Shown: positions 1-8,259 of the stretch, piece after piece
Numbering within the stretch: position 1 is the first letter of the stretch
How the letters are laid out: each line of letters begins with the position of its first letter
Source: a candidate division Zixibacteria bacterium HGW-Zixibacteria-1
Lineage (GTDB): Bacteria; Zixibacteria; MSB-5A5; GN15; PGXB01
DNA: 32,050 bases
Reading direction: 5' to 3'
Assembly (NCBI GenBank): GCA_002838945.1
Contig: PGXB01000042.1
Location: 1-32,050, forward strand
The notes under the pieces: model-generated
What the model was told of the DNA's origin: nothing
Databases searched by the model: none
What the model saw: only the letters and a program-made list of their open reading frames with translations
Made by a program: the position numbers and the translations under genes

Positions 1-136
1 CGCCGTCATTCGAGCCTGGGTTTTAAAAATCCAGTTGACTTCGAACGGGCGGCTACCCTATCTTAACTATGTGTCCATTTTTTTAGGGGAAGACCAGATT
101 TATAATGAAAGCTAAAGAAACACTTCCTAGCCATAC

Positions 137-583
137 TCACGCTCCCTTCTTTAAAAAAATAATACTTACCACCGCGAAGGCTGCGAGAATGGATAAGTAG
201 AACCAAAGAATCGACCATGAGAACGCAATCCGCAGGGTAATCTGCTCGAACTTTTCATACGCCTTGAAGTTCATTGAGAAGGGGTCTTCTAACTCACCTG
301 AGCGGACTGCACTGTACAAGTGCCGGAACAATCGTCCGAGACGCAGATACTGTGCGTCCATAATCCAAAACACTACTACAGGAAAACAACCCGCAAGTAG
401 ATACAACCAATTTGGTTTTTGAACCGCCCCCAAAAACGCTAGCACTGCAACCGCAAGCGTCATCGCCAACGCCTTTAGGGTAAAGCAATTAGTCTCAAGT
501 CGAGTAACGATTCCTTGAATCATGGCCATGTGTGCAATGGTCGACTCGTTAAACTTCTTTCTCTCAGAGTTATCTCCATTCAT
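137..583 (-). CDS. Small membrane protein, unknown function (148 aa)
   Basis: No function is recognised. The protein has a short polar N-terminus, a segment with the pattern MIQGIVTRLETN at about residues 21-32, and three hydrophobic helices at about 37-54, 58-78 and 119-144, with a basic/aromatic cytosolic-looking stretch (about 80-118) between helices 2 and 3. The layout resembles a widespread family of roughly 150-residue membrane proteins that start with an IQxVITRM-like motif; that likeness is from memory. The ATG (581-583, read on the minus strand) is preceded by a good GGAAG ribosome site about 8 bases upstream, so the start is well supported. It stands alone, with no co-directional neighbour, and lies beyond the 3' end of tRNA-Arg, a common place for acquired genes. 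Confidence 0.65.
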   Translation of the reverse strand: MNGDNSERKKFNESTIAHMAMIQGIVTRLETNCFTLKALAMTLAVAVLAFLGAVQKPNWLYLLAGCFPVVVFWIMDAQYLRLGRLFRHLYSAVRSGELEDPFSMNFKAYEKFEQITLRIAFSWSILWFYLSILAAFAVVSIIFLKKGA

Positions 584-957
584 CAGTAAACTTCCTTTCT
601 ATGAGACCGGTAATGCCTCAGAGTTCTGCGAAGAGTAACTAATCTACTTCACTTCTGCTTTCAGCTCATCTTCTTAATGGACTAAAATCCTCTATATAGG
701 AATCGGAGAAAAGCACAATATGCTACCCAGAGCCAGTCATTTGTTTATTGAAACTAATATTTACCGCAATGTAATCCGCTAGTTCAATATTAGTAGGTGT
801 AGAGGAGAAAAGCAATAGATAAGCAAAAAAAATATAAGAGGAGTAAATTGGGTTAATTATGCGGACTTCTTAATTTTCAGCATCTCGTTTACAATTTAAG
901 CGGCAAAATAATTTTGTATTTTTCATGAATTTGTCCCCAACCGAAGCCAATAAAAAA
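584..957. other. Intergenic region without a recognisable gene
   Basis: This AT-rich stretch lies between the start of the small membrane protein gene and the 3' end of tRNA-Arg. I see no convincing ORF with a ribosome site, no T-run terminator and no tRNA-end duplication in it. The promoter of the minus-strand gene should lie in its left part, but no clear -35/-10 pair stands out. Confidence 0.5.
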
Positions 958-1029
958 TACCCCCGCCTGGAATCGAACCAGGATTACCGGCTCCGGAGGC
1001 CGATGCGTTATCCGTTACACCACGGGGGC
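958..1029 (-). tRNA. tRNA-Arg (anticodon CCG)
   Basis: Read on the minus strand, the 72 bases fold as a tRNA. The acceptor is GCCCCCG against CGGGGGT, with a G-U first pair. The D-arm contains GTGTAACGGATAAC, the anticodon stem is TCGGC/GCCGG around loop CTCCGGA, and the T-arm is CCTGG-TTCGATT-CCAGG. The loop gives anticodon CCG, which reads the arginine codon CGG. CCA is not encoded; the discriminator is the A complementary to position 958. Confidence 0.95.
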
Positions 1030-1233
1030 ACAAGCTTGCTTGTTTTATTTTACATCTCGGTACTTATTTTAGCCAAATGCAAAAAACAAAGCTAATTACC
1101 GAAAGAAACTACTATCTCAACGGCCTCTTGTCAACTACTGATTTACTTCGAATTAAATACGTCCGATCGGTAATTCCGGCTTGATTTTGGGCCAAATTAT
1201 AGTTAACTTTATAGCCTTTAAAGGGATATCGAT

Positions 1234-1917
1234 GTGATCGAATGGATTTCGAAACAAGTTGTTCTGTATTGGGATATCTTGAAGTATCTGCTTCCGGCGG
1301 TCCCCTGGACAATTCTTATTACGATATGCTCATTTGCCCTGGCGCTGGTGCTGGGGCTGATTATCGGGGTGTCGCGGATTTCGAAGAATAAGTGGGTCGC
1401 CTGGCTGGCGGGAACATATATCAATGTCATCCGCGGGGTGCCGCTACTGGTGCAGATTTTCTTCATTTACTTTGGGCTGGGCGGAATTCTCAATCTGGAT
1501 CGCTTTATGGCCGGAGTAATGGCGGTCGGAATATGTTATTCGTCTTATCTGGCCGAGATTTTCCGCTCCGGGATTGAAGCGATATCGCTCGGTCAGCATG
1601 AGGCGGCGCAGTCGCTGGGAATGACCCGTTTCCAGACCCTTCGCCATGTGATTCTTCCGCAGTCCATGCGGATTGTTCTGCCGCCGACGGCCAACGAGTT
1701 TATTGCATCACTGAAGGACTCCTCGCTGGTGTCGATTATCGGCATGCGGGAACTGACGCGGGCGGGAAGAGAATATTATTCGCAATATTTTGTCGATTTC
1801 CAGACCTGGTTTGTGGTCGGGTTGATTTATCTGGCCATGACGATTACCTTGTCGAAAGTGGTCAAATATCTCGAAAAAGTATATTCGGTCAAGGGATTCG
1901 GGAGTCAAAAAGTTTGA
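1234..1917 (+). CDS. Polar amino acid ABC transporter permease (HisM/GlnP type)
   Basis: This is the inner-membrane permease of an ATP-driven polar amino acid importer (His/Glu/Gln/Arg family). It has about five hydrophobic helices and the family coupling region near residues 115-145, where [20 protein letters not shown] matches the EAA loop that contacts the ATPase. The 227-aa length is normal. The start is a GTG at 1234 with AAAGGG about 8 bases upstream; an ATG two bases earlier is in another frame. The ATPase gene overlaps its stop codon, so the two are translationally coupled. No periplasmic substrate-binding protein is encoded beside them, so the substrate cannot be named and a binding protein must be encoded elsewhere. 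Confidence 0.9.
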   Translation: MIEWISKQVVLYWDILKYLLPAVPWTILITICSFALALVLGLIIGVSRISKNKWVAWLAGTYINVIRGVPLLVQIFFIYFGLGGILNLDRFMAGVMAVGICYSSYLAEIFRSGIEAISLGQHEAAQSLGMTRFQTLRHVILPQSMRIVLPPTANEFIASLKDSSLVSIIGMRELTRAGREYYSQYFVDFQTWFVVGLIYLAMTITLSKVVKYLEKVYSVKGFGSQKV

Positions 1918-2639
1918 TTATCGAGATCAAAAATCTGGTGTGCCGTTTCGGCGATATCGCCGCTGTGGATGATGTCAGCCTGTCGATTGACAGGGGCGAG
2001 GTGGTGGTCATCATCGGGCCCTCCGGATCGGGCAAATCGACTTTGCTGCGATGTCTCAATGCGCTCCAGGAATTTGATTCCGGGGAGATCGTGTTCGATA
2101 AAATCGTGGTGGACAAAAATCATCGGAATATTCATGATCTGCGTCTGGAAGTCGGCATGGTTTTTCAACAATTCAACCTTTTCCCTCACTTAAGCGTTAT
2201 AAATAATATAGTCCTGGCGCAGCGGGTGGTGCGCAGGCGGAGCAAGGAAAAGGCCGTCCAAAAAGGGATGGAGCTGCTCAGGATGGTGGGCCTGACCGAT
2301 AAAGCGGAAGCCTTTCCGGCGCAGCTTTCGGGCGGCCAGCAGCAACGGGTGGCAATCGCCAGGGCGCTGGCGATGGACCCGAAAATGATGTTGTTCGATG
2401 AGGTAACTTCGGCGCTCGACCCGGAGATGATCGGCGAGGTGCTTGAAGTGATGAAAAAGCTCGCGGCGGGAGGAATGACCATGATGGTGGTGACGCATGA
2501 GATCGGTTTTGCCCGTGAAGTCGCGGACCGGGTAGTGTTTATGGATAATGGCCGGATTATCGAGACCGGGCCGCCTTCGGCGGTCATTAACAATCCGCGG
2601 GAGAAAAGAACACAGGAATTTTTAAGCAAGGTTTTATAG
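1914..2639 (+). CDS. Polar amino acid ABC transporter ATP-binding protein (GlnQ/HisP type)
   Basis: This is the cytoplasmic ATPase that powers the preceding permease. Walker A GPSGSGKS is at residues 35-42, the Q-loop lies in [10 protein letters not shown] (about 83-92), the signature LSGGQQQR at 138-145, Walker B MMLFDE about 158-163, and the switch histidine in VVTHE. After Walker B the sequence reads DEVTSALD rather than the usual DEPTSALD, a common variant. The start is an unusual TTG at 1914 that overlaps the permease TGA stop (TTGA), with GGAG about 9 bases upstream; conserved sequence begins at once (MIIEIKNL), which supports it. The 241-aa length is typical. Confidence 0.93.
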   Translation: MIIEIKNLVCRFGDIAAVDDVSLSIDRGEVVVIIGPSGSGKSTLLRCLNALQEFDSGEIVFDKIVVDKNHRNIHDLRLEVGMVFQQFNLFPHLSVINNIVLAQRVVRRRSKEKAVQKGMELLRMVGLTDKAEAFPAQLSGGQQQRVAIARALAMDPKMMLFDEVTSALDPEMIGEVLEVMKKLAAGGMTMMVVTHEIGFAREVADRVVFMDNGRIIETGPPSAVINNPREKRTQEFLSKVL

Positions 2640-2649
2640 AGGTAAGGAT

Positions 2650-4662
2650 ATGTGGAAATATGTAAGCATCGTTATTGTCCTGTTCACATTAGCAACTGCT
2701 TTTGCCGCCGAACCACCTCTTAAGATTGACACCAAAGAGCAGAAGATCGAAAAAAAGCTGGAGCAAAAACTTCAGAGTATTAAACCGGACGAGCGGATCA
2801 AAGTCTGGGTCTTTTTCACCGATAAGGAAGTTTTTGATCAGGCCTCACTGAAAAAATCGACCGCCGAGGCGCGGGACAGATTCACCGACCGGGCAGTGGC
2901 ACGCCGGGCAATGCGGGCGCCGGACGGTGACCGTTATGATTTTTATGATGTGCCGGTCAGTGAAAATTATATTGATGCATTAAAATCGGCCGGGCTGGAG
3001 ATAAAAAGAATCTCGCGCTGGCTGAATGCGGTTTCGGCTTACGGCGACCGTCAGACAATTAATGAAATTTCGCAGTTTCCCTTTGTTGCCGAAATCAGGG
3101 AAGTGGCCCGCGGAGTGCGGCAGCCTGAGCCCGAAGTCATCCCCGAAGAGGGAAATCTTGTGCCGGGTACGAAAGAGATACCGGCGGATATTCCCGATTC
3201 GGTAGTCGGCTGGTACGGGGCGTCATTTGTCCAGCTGAATCTGGTCAATGTTCCGGCGATGCATCAACTCGGTTACACCGGCGCGGGCATATTGATTGCC
3301 ATCTTCGACACCGGTTTTAAGTTGTCGCACCCGGCCTTCGATCAATTGAACCTGATCGATCAATATGATTTTATAAATGACGACGGCAATGTTACCGACA
3401 GCCTACCGGAAGCATATCAACTTTCGCACGGCACGGCGGTTTTGTCGGTCATAGGCGGCAGGGCGGACAGCGTTATGATAGGCTCGGCCTATGACGCCGA
3501 TTATTTGCTGGCCAAGACCGAGATTACCAGTACGGAAGATACGGTCGAGGAAGATAACTGGGTAGCGGCGGCGGAATGGGCCGATTCGCTCGGGGCGGAT
3601 GTGATATCGTCATCAGTGGCATATTTTGATTGGTACACATATTCCGACCTTGACGGCCAGACCGCCAAGATAACGATTGCCGCGGAGGTTGCTTCCTCGC
3701 GCGGAATCACCGTGGTTAACTCGGCCGGCAATGAGCGAAACGGGAGCTTTTTCTGGATTACACCTCCCGCCGACGGGCCGTCGGTGATAGCGGTCGGAGC
3801 GGTGTCATCAGCGGGGATCATAACCTCGTTTTCATCCAGCGGGCCGACCTATGACGGGCGAATCAAGCCGGATGTGGTGGCCATGGGCAGTGAAGTCTAC
3901 CGGGCTCTGTATACCAATGATGATTATGCCGGCGGCGCTTCGGGGACATCCTATGCGGCGCCGATCACCGGGGGGGCAGTGGCCCTGTTGCTGCAGGCGC
4001 ATCCGGACTGGACGCCGGCCGATGTCAAACAGGCATTGCTTGAATCGGCCGATCGGTATGAGAATCCGGACACCCTTTATGGATATGGTTTATATGACAC
4101 TTATAAAGCGGTCAAACTGATGAGTTTTGAGCCGATTTCGCCGGTTTTGATGGCGGTGGGAGATTCCCTCAATCTGACAATTTCATTGACCGGGTATGAG
4201 GAGACCAGCGGTGTTACGGTCATAACCGCCGACAGTCTGCCGGAAACGGCTGAATTTACCGACAATGGCGACCGAACCGCGACCCTGAGATATTCCGGAA
4301 AGAAGGAAGATATCGGTCGCCGTCGGCTGGTTTTCAGCGCAGTTTCGGGCGAGGCTGAAGCCTCGGCGGTGGTTTCTTTCACGGTTACTTTGGAGCGTGA
4401 AGTTGCGGCGGGGCCGAATCCATTTACTGACTCGCTGACCATTTTCGTGGGCGCGGGAAGCGGAGAAGTCGAAGAAATATCGATATTTACCGCAAATGGT
4501 GAGAAAGTTTGGGATAATTTTTCCGATAACTACAATAAGGAGACCGGAACGGTTGTATGGAAAGGGGTTAATAACAGCGGAACCCGAGTAACATCAGGCG
4601 TTTATCTGGTCTATGTTAGAACCGAGAAGTTAACGGAAAAATTTAAGGTATTTAGAAAATAG
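2650..4662 (+). CDS. Secreted subtilisin-family (S8) serine protease with C-terminal FlgD-Ig/sorting-like domain
   Basis: This is an exported serine peptidase. It opens with a signal peptide (residues 1-20, hydrophobic core ending AFA-A), then a propeptide-like region (about 21-190). The S8 catalytic domain (about 200-480) has the full set of active-site residues: Asp220 in AIFDTG, His260 in SHGTAV, the oxyanion Asn361 in NSAGNE, and Ser434 in GTSYAAP. A beta-rich region follows, and residues about 585-670 (NPFTDSLTIFV to the GVYLVYVRT segment) resemble the FlgD-Ig/secretion-sorting domains common in FCB-group bacteria, suggesting cell-surface attachment or a dedicated secretion route. The ATG at 2650 has AGAGGTAAGG just upstream and lies 10 bases after the ATPase stop. 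Substrate is unknown; a link to amino acid import through peptide degradation is only suggested by position. Confidence 0.92.
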   Translation: MWKYVSIVIVLFTLATAFAAEPPLKIDTKEQKIEKKLEQKLQSIKPDERIKVWVFFTDKEVFDQASLKKSTAEARDRFTDRAVARRAMRAPDGDRYDFYDVPVSENYIDALKSAGLEIKRISRWLNAVSAYGDRQTINEISQFPFVAEIREVARGVRQPEPEVIPEEGNLVPGTKEIPADIPDSVVGWYGASFVQLNLVNVPAMHQLGYTGAGILIAIFDTGFKLSHPAFDQLNLIDQYDFINDDGNVTDSLPEAYQLSHGTAVLSVIGGRADSVMIGSAYDADYLLAKTEITSTEDTVEEDNWVAAAEWADSLGADVISSSVAYFDWYTYSDLDGQTAKITIAAEVASSRGITVVNSAGNERNGSFFWITPPADGPSVIAVGAVSSAGIITSFSSSGPTYDGRIKPDVVAMGSEVYRALYTNDDYAGGASGTSYAAPITGGAVALLLQAHPDWTPADVKQALLESADRYENPDTLYGYGLYDTYKAVKLMSFEPISPVLMAVGDSLNLTISLTGYEETSGVTVITADSLPETAEFTDNGDRTATLRYSGKKEDIGRRRLVFSAVSGEAEASAVVSFTVTLEREVAAGPNPFTDSLTIFVGAGSGEVEEISIFTANGEKVWDNFSDNYNKETGTVVWKGVNNSGTRVTSGVYLVYVRTEKLTEKFKVFRK

Positions 4663-4664
4663 CC

Positions 4665-5540
4665 ATGCATCGCGAGCCAGCCTCAAATGGGACAGAGAGG
4701 GACAAATCAAAGCGCTGTGCTGTCATTAAAATAGACTTCAATGGTCGATTTGTTTATATCGACGCCCTCGCCGAAAGATTTTTCGGCCTTCCTCTCGAGA
4801 ATCTTTTCGGACAGAGTATCAAGGATTTTCTGGATGAAAATTCCTACACGCTGCTTCTGTCGGTTCTTCCGGCGCAAAAACATTATGAAAGCTTTTTCGA
4901 GGCCACCCGACTCGTTTTTATAGACGCCCGCAAGGATCGTCATGAAGTCGATATTATCATATCGCTCAATTTTATCGCCGGTAATCCGGCCAACTATCAG
5001 ATTATTATCAGTCCGCTGAATGAAGTTTTGAATCCGGTCGCGGGATGTTCCACGTTCGATGAAATGCCGCGCCATTTGATGGATTATGTCTCGACTATCG
5101 GGAAAGATGTTGACTGGAAGAAATTATGCGGGCTGTTTACTTCCCTCGATGATATTTTCCAGGTCGGGATATACCGACTTGCCAATGATGAATTAGCGCC
5201 GCTGGCGAATGAATCAGGCGATATGCCCGCCGATATGAAAACCGATCTCGAAAAGACAAGCAAGAATCTGATATCGGCGGTTATGAAGGGGAACCCGTTT
5301 ATCGAGAAGCAATCGACCGAATCCCAAAAAGGGGAAAGTGCCGGCACTTTCGATATATTGGACGCCGCTTTCCCGCTGATGCAGGGCGGCAACTGCTGGG
5401 GTGTTTTGAGATTCGTTTACAACGACAGCTCCCCCGATCTGAAAGACAATCTCAATAATATCGCGGCCTTTTTGGGCAAGGCGCTTTATTCTTATGTCGT
5501 CGCGCCTCAGGCCGACCGGCAGACAGTTTCGATTCAATAG
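4665..5540 (+). CDS. PAS domain protein with GAF-like C-terminal half
   Basis: This looks like a cytoplasmic sensory protein without an output domain. Residues about 15-120 form a PAS fold: AVIKIDFNGRFVYID is followed by the helix of the FFGLPLENLFGQSI type and closing strands ending QIIISPL. Residues about 140-285 look GAF-like, with a strand reading CWGVLRFVY and a final long helix. No histidine kinase, GGDEF or DNA-binding domain is visible in its 291 aa. The ATG is 2 bases after the protease stop; the nearest ribosome-site-like AAGG is rather far upstream, so it may be translated by coupling. It is followed 18 bases later by the histidine-kinase-like gene, its likely partner. Ligand unknown. 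Confidence 0.75.
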   Translation: MHREPASNGTERDKSKRCAVIKIDFNGRFVYIDALAERFFGLPLENLFGQSIKDFLDENSYTLLLSVLPAQKHYESFFEATRLVFIDARKDRHEVDIIISLNFIAGNPANYQIIISPLNEVLNPVAGCSTFDEMPRHLMDYVSTIGKDVDWKKLCGLFTSLDDIFQVGIYRLANDELAPLANESGDMPADMKTDLEKTSKNLISAVMKGNPFIEKQSTESQKGESAGTFDILDAAFPLMQGGNCWGVLRFVYNDSSPDLKDNLNNIAAFLGKALYSYVVAPQADRQTVSIQ

Positions 5541-5558
5541 ATTTTCAGGTGATAAACA

Positions 5559-6230
5559 ATGACTGAGAAACGGAAGGCTCTGGTTTATACCGGGACGGAA
5601 ATCAAGAACCCCGAAAAATGCGATTTTTGCGCCGATGATCCGGGTCTGGAGTGCTGTTTTGCTTCGGATCGCGAGAGTCTGAGTCAGCATCTGAAACGGA
5701 ACAATTTCGACCTGATGATCATCGACAATGAGATTGCCGCCGATTCGGGGCAATTTCATTACCTCATGTCGGTTGCCGGCGCCAGAAATATCCCGGTGGT
5801 GGTGACGCGGGTGGTCGGGAAAGAGGCCGAGTCATCGGCGCCGGAAGAAGAGCCGGTGGAGCCGTTTATCAGAAAGCTGATACTTCGCCGCAACCAGGCC
5901 GAGTCGATTGTCGATTACCGCGACAAACTCAATATTGTCTCCGAAACAGCCGCGACTTTGAGCCACGAAATCAATAACCCACTTTTGGCGATCACCGCCA
6001 ATGTCGAGATGCTTCTTCGCCGGAAAGATTATATGTCGCCCGACATGGTCGAGAAGGCCGAAGCCATCACGCAGGCCGCCGAGCGGATCAGGAAAGTCAC
6101 ACAGCGGCTGACCGACCTGGATACCCTTCGTTTCCGCGATACGGCGGCAGGGCGGATGATCGATTTCGAGATTTCGGTCAACCGGGCCGATTTCGAGCCG
6201 GTTCCCGCGGGCGGGAAAGCCGACGAATAA
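5559..6230 (+). CDS. Histidine-kinase-like protein: degenerate receiver plus HisKA domain, no ATPase domain
   Basis: The N-terminal 100 residues resemble a response-regulator receiver (strand-helix pattern with LMIIDNE, Asp56 in the phospho-acceptor position), but the rest of the acidic pocket and the conserved lysine are not evident. Residues about 118-190 are a HisKA dimerisation domain with the H-box LSHEINNPLLAI, phospho-acceptor His136. The protein then ends after about 35 more residues, with no N, G1 or G2 boxes, so the HATPase_c catalytic domain is missing. The ORF has a proper stop, and no kinase remnant follows before the tRNA-Ala promoter. It may act as a phosphotransfer or dimerisation partner, or be a remnant. 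AGGTGA six bases before the ATG supports the start. Confidence 0.78.
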   Translation: MTEKRKALVYTGTEIKNPEKCDFCADDPGLECCFASDRESLSQHLKRNNFDLMIIDNEIAADSGQFHYLMSVAGARNIPVVVTRVVGKEAESSAPEEEPVEPFIRKLILRRNQAESIVDYRDKLNIVSETAATLSHEINNPLLAITANVEMLLRRKDYMSPDMVEKAEAITQAAERIRKVTQRLTDLDTLRFRDTAAGRMIDFEISVNRADFEPVPAGGKADE

Positions 6231-6235
6231 ATTCC

Positions 6236-6263
6236 TTGACTTATCATTCCTGAGAAATATATT
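6236..6263 (+). promoter_or_regulatory. Promoter of tRNA-Ala
   Basis: TTGACT (6236-6241) and TATATT (6258-6263) are separated by 16 bases, placing transcription start about 10 bases before the tRNA. The -35 box begins five bases after the stop of the upstream gene. The same box pair and spacing recur before rplM and before the aldehyde dehydrogenase gene. Confidence 0.75.
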
Positions 6264-6280
6264 AAGATTCCCGATTTAAT

Positions 6281-6353
6281 GGGGCCGTAGTTCAGATGGG
6301 AGAACGCTTGACTGGCAGTCAAGAGGTCAGGGGTTCGATCCCCCTCGGCTCCA
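6281..6353 (+). tRNA. tRNA-Ala (anticodon GGC)
   Basis: This is a 73-base cloverleaf. The acceptor GGGGCCG pairs with CGGCTCC and carries the G3-U70 pair that identifies alanine tRNA. The anticodon loop CTGGCAG gives GGC, and the T-arm is AGGGG-TTCGATC-CCCCT. The discriminator is A at 6353; CCA is not encoded. A T7 run follows directly at 6354-6360, which may aid termination. Confidence 0.96.
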
Positions 6354-6579
6354 TTTTTTTATTGGGTATTTTTCCCGAAAATTGTCTATATTGTAATTGT
6401 TGGAAAAGTCGGATTTTATAAATGACAATTTTGACGGGCAGATGTGGACATCAATCGGTTGCGAAAATAACGGTGTCGAAACCGCCCTTCGCCTCTCTCT
6501 AGTCATAGTGCTCAGGGTCTGCGACAGGGTTATGGCCTACTCAAACTTTTTGGAGAATCAAATGCAAATGGAGGAATAA

Positions 6580-7518
6580 GTGCCAATCTTTAAACTGGTA
6601 ATGGATGCGGGCAAAGTTGAAACAGGCAGACTGATGCATGCAAAATTTTCGAGCCTAAAACTTGAAGAACACTTGGAAAATTGGCTGGAAAACAGCCCTT
6701 GGGCAATTGCCCAGGAAACATTGCTTATAATAGGCCGACAAACGACGGTTTCTGATGGAGCCTACCGCCGATTTCCGGATTTACTGGCTATTGATAAAGA
6801 CGGCTTCCTGACAATTATTGAACTTAAGAAGGGACGGACACCGCGTGAGGTTGTCGCGCAAATACTTGAGTATGCCTCCTGGGCAGAGAGACTTGATGAT
6901 GAGGATATTGCATCCATTGCAAGAGACTATTGGCAAAAAATCGAGGGTAATTCTGAAAAGAATTTGGCGCAAGCATTTATGGATGCATTTGAGTCAGACG
7001 CGCCAGCGACATTCAATCAGCGACAACGGCTTTTTATTGCTGCGGAAGAGATAACCGATGATGTTGCTGGTGTTTGCCGTTACTTGAGAACATCTTATGG
7101 TATGGATATTAGTTGTGTCAGTTTTACGCTGTATGAGACAGAGTCGGGCGAAATACTGATTGATTCAGAAAAGGTCGTGGGAATGGAAGATATCGAAGAC
7201 CCAGTAAATACTCAAATTCCAAGGTGGTCAGGTGACAAACCGGTAAGAGAAGTGGTCCATGATGCTGTTATGGAGTTTACTGAAGGCAAAATGGATAAGA
7301 TATTTGCGCCGAAGGATATTAAAGAACTTGTACTTAATAAATACCCTGAGTTTAAAAGTAGTACTCTTGGAGCGCAAATCATTGGTGATTGTGTAAACCA
7401 TGCATCCCGGCATCATTATCCCGGTGGTAAAGATTTCTATTGGTGGTTGGATAAGGGTAAATACAGACTATTTGATCCAACGCAAGACGTAGTTCCAAGT
7501 GCTTCAAGCAAGAAATAG
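6580..7518 (+). CDS. PD-(D/E)XK nuclease-like protein (NucS/DUF91-like) with C-terminal DUF7669-like domain
   Basis: The N-terminal half carries a restriction-endonuclease-fold signature: FPDLLAIDKDG (Asp67), the strand LTIIELKKG (Glu81, Lys83) and a following helix with QILEY (Gln94, Tyr98), the QxxxY motif of many PD-(D/E)XK nucleases. The acidic and lysine residues needed for metal-dependent DNA cleavage are therefore present. Residues about 222-300 form a separate small domain (PVREVV, then HASRHHYPGGKDFYWW and a final KYRLF) like the winged-helix-type domain I associate with DUF7669, often C-terminal in restriction-like proteins; that naming is from memory. The start is GTG at 6580, with GAGGAA 3 bases upstream of it. 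It sits just past tRNA-Ala, in a position typical of acquired genes. A defence or DNA-repair role is an inference. Confidence 0.78.
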   Translation: MPIFKLVMDAGKVETGRLMHAKFSSLKLEEHLENWLENSPWAIAQETLLIIGRQTTVSDGAYRRFPDLLAIDKDGFLTIIELKKGRTPREVVAQILEYASWAERLDDEDIASIARDYWQKIEGNSEKNLAQAFMDAFESDAPATFNQRQRLFIAAEEITDDVAGVCRYLRTSYGMDISCVSFTLYETESGEILIDSEKVVGMEDIEDPVNTQIPRWSGDKPVREVVHDAVMEFTEGKMDKIFAPKDIKELVLNKYPEFKSSTLGAQIIGDCVNHASRHHYPGGKDFYWWLDKGKYRLFDPTQDVVPSASSKK

Positions 7519-7564
7519 CTAGGCAGATCGGATTCCGAGAGCATGAGTGATGGCGAATGGTCGA

Positions 7565-7711
7565 GCAACCCGACATAAGGCAACATAATACATAGAGAAA
7601 AGAGGACGGGCAGATCCTTCGCGGCTCAGGAGGCCTGTGGACATCTGCCGCGCACAGGAATACAGCATGCGGTAATATTGATAAGAATATATTATTTGAC
7701 ATGATATATTA
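7565..7711 (+). repeat. Intergenic repeat, copy 1
   Basis: This shares ordered blocks with 8260-8420. A block of 27 identical bases beginning AGAGAAAAGAGG runs from 7594 to 7620, and the 20-base block GGCTCAGGAGGCCTGTGGAC lies at 7623-7642. AATATTGATAAGAATAT is at 7674-7690 and ATGATATATTA at 7701-7711. Inside it GGCAGAT (7609-7615) and ATCTGCC (7643-7649) can pair as a stem. It ends just before the ribosome site of the membrane protein gene. Confidence 0.85.
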
Positions 7712-7713
7712 AT

Positions 7714-8208
7714 GTGGAGGAAATGTCGTTGTCAAAAGAGATTGACGTGAAGCGGTTTGTGCTGGATATTTTAGCCCAGACGGCCGTAACCCTGTTAAGT
7801 TATTTTATTTTATGTTTAATGCTTAGTCAATTGACCGGGGGTTCTTTTTATGGCAGTATGTTATTATTTAGTCCGGTAGTTGCTTTGGGTTATCCTGAGG
7901 TTCTACTGGGGGTTTACATAAAACACTACAATCGTTATCCATTTGTAAAAATAGGAGATAGCGGATCGATTGTACAAAATTATCGCATATTCAGTTTGAT
8001 TTTGAAATCTTTCATTGTAGTATTAGTAGTTTGTGTATCTTTTTGGTATGGCGTCGGTTTTCTTTTGTCAAAAAAATATATCGCGCTTGATATAGGCCTG
8101 ATTGTTCTGGGAGTGTTTTTATCAATTTGGCATCCCAGATATACGTCCAGATTATTGTATTTATTACGATCAAGGATAAAGCAGCCTGGATGCCAGGTGA
8201 ATAAGTGA
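7714..8208 (+). CDS. Multi-pass membrane protein, unknown function (164 aa)
   Basis: I do not recognise this protein. It has four likely membrane helices at about 16-38, 46-68, 96-117 and 122-140, a polar central loop (about 69-92) and a basic C-terminus (RLLYLLRSRIKQ). The start is uncertain. The longest reading begins at GTG 7714; ATG 7723 lies only two bases past GGAGG, and TTG 7729 has the best ribosome-site spacing (8 bases). The gene is more AT-rich than the core genes and is bracketed by two copies of the same intergenic repeat (7565-7711 and 8260-8420), which suggests it arrived or was duplicated together with those sequences. Confidence 0.55.
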   Translation: MEEMSLSKEIDVKRFVLDILAQTAVTLLSYFILCLMLSQLTGGSFYGSMLLFSPVVALGYPEVLLGVYIKHYNRYPFVKIGDSGSIVQNYRIFSLILKSFIVVLVVCVSFWYGVGFLLSKKYIALDIGLIVLGVFLSIWHPRYTSRLLYLLRSRIKQPGCQVNK

Positions 8209-8259
8209 AATAATCGGACAGGTTGGGTTTCACGCGCGTGAACGCAAGCTAATGAACGA

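Noticed and set aside
6397-6579. A 60-codon open frame starting at TTG just before the nuclease-like gene
   Set aside because: There is no ribosome site and no conserved-looking sequence; it simply ends where the next gene's Shine-Dalgarno site begins. A leader peptide is possible but unsupported.
7676-7711. Possible promoter TTGATA...TATATT at the end of the intergenic repeats
   Set aside because: Spacing is 21 bases in copy 1 and 19 in copy 2, outside the 16-base pattern seen at the three good promoters, so it is not listed as a promoter.
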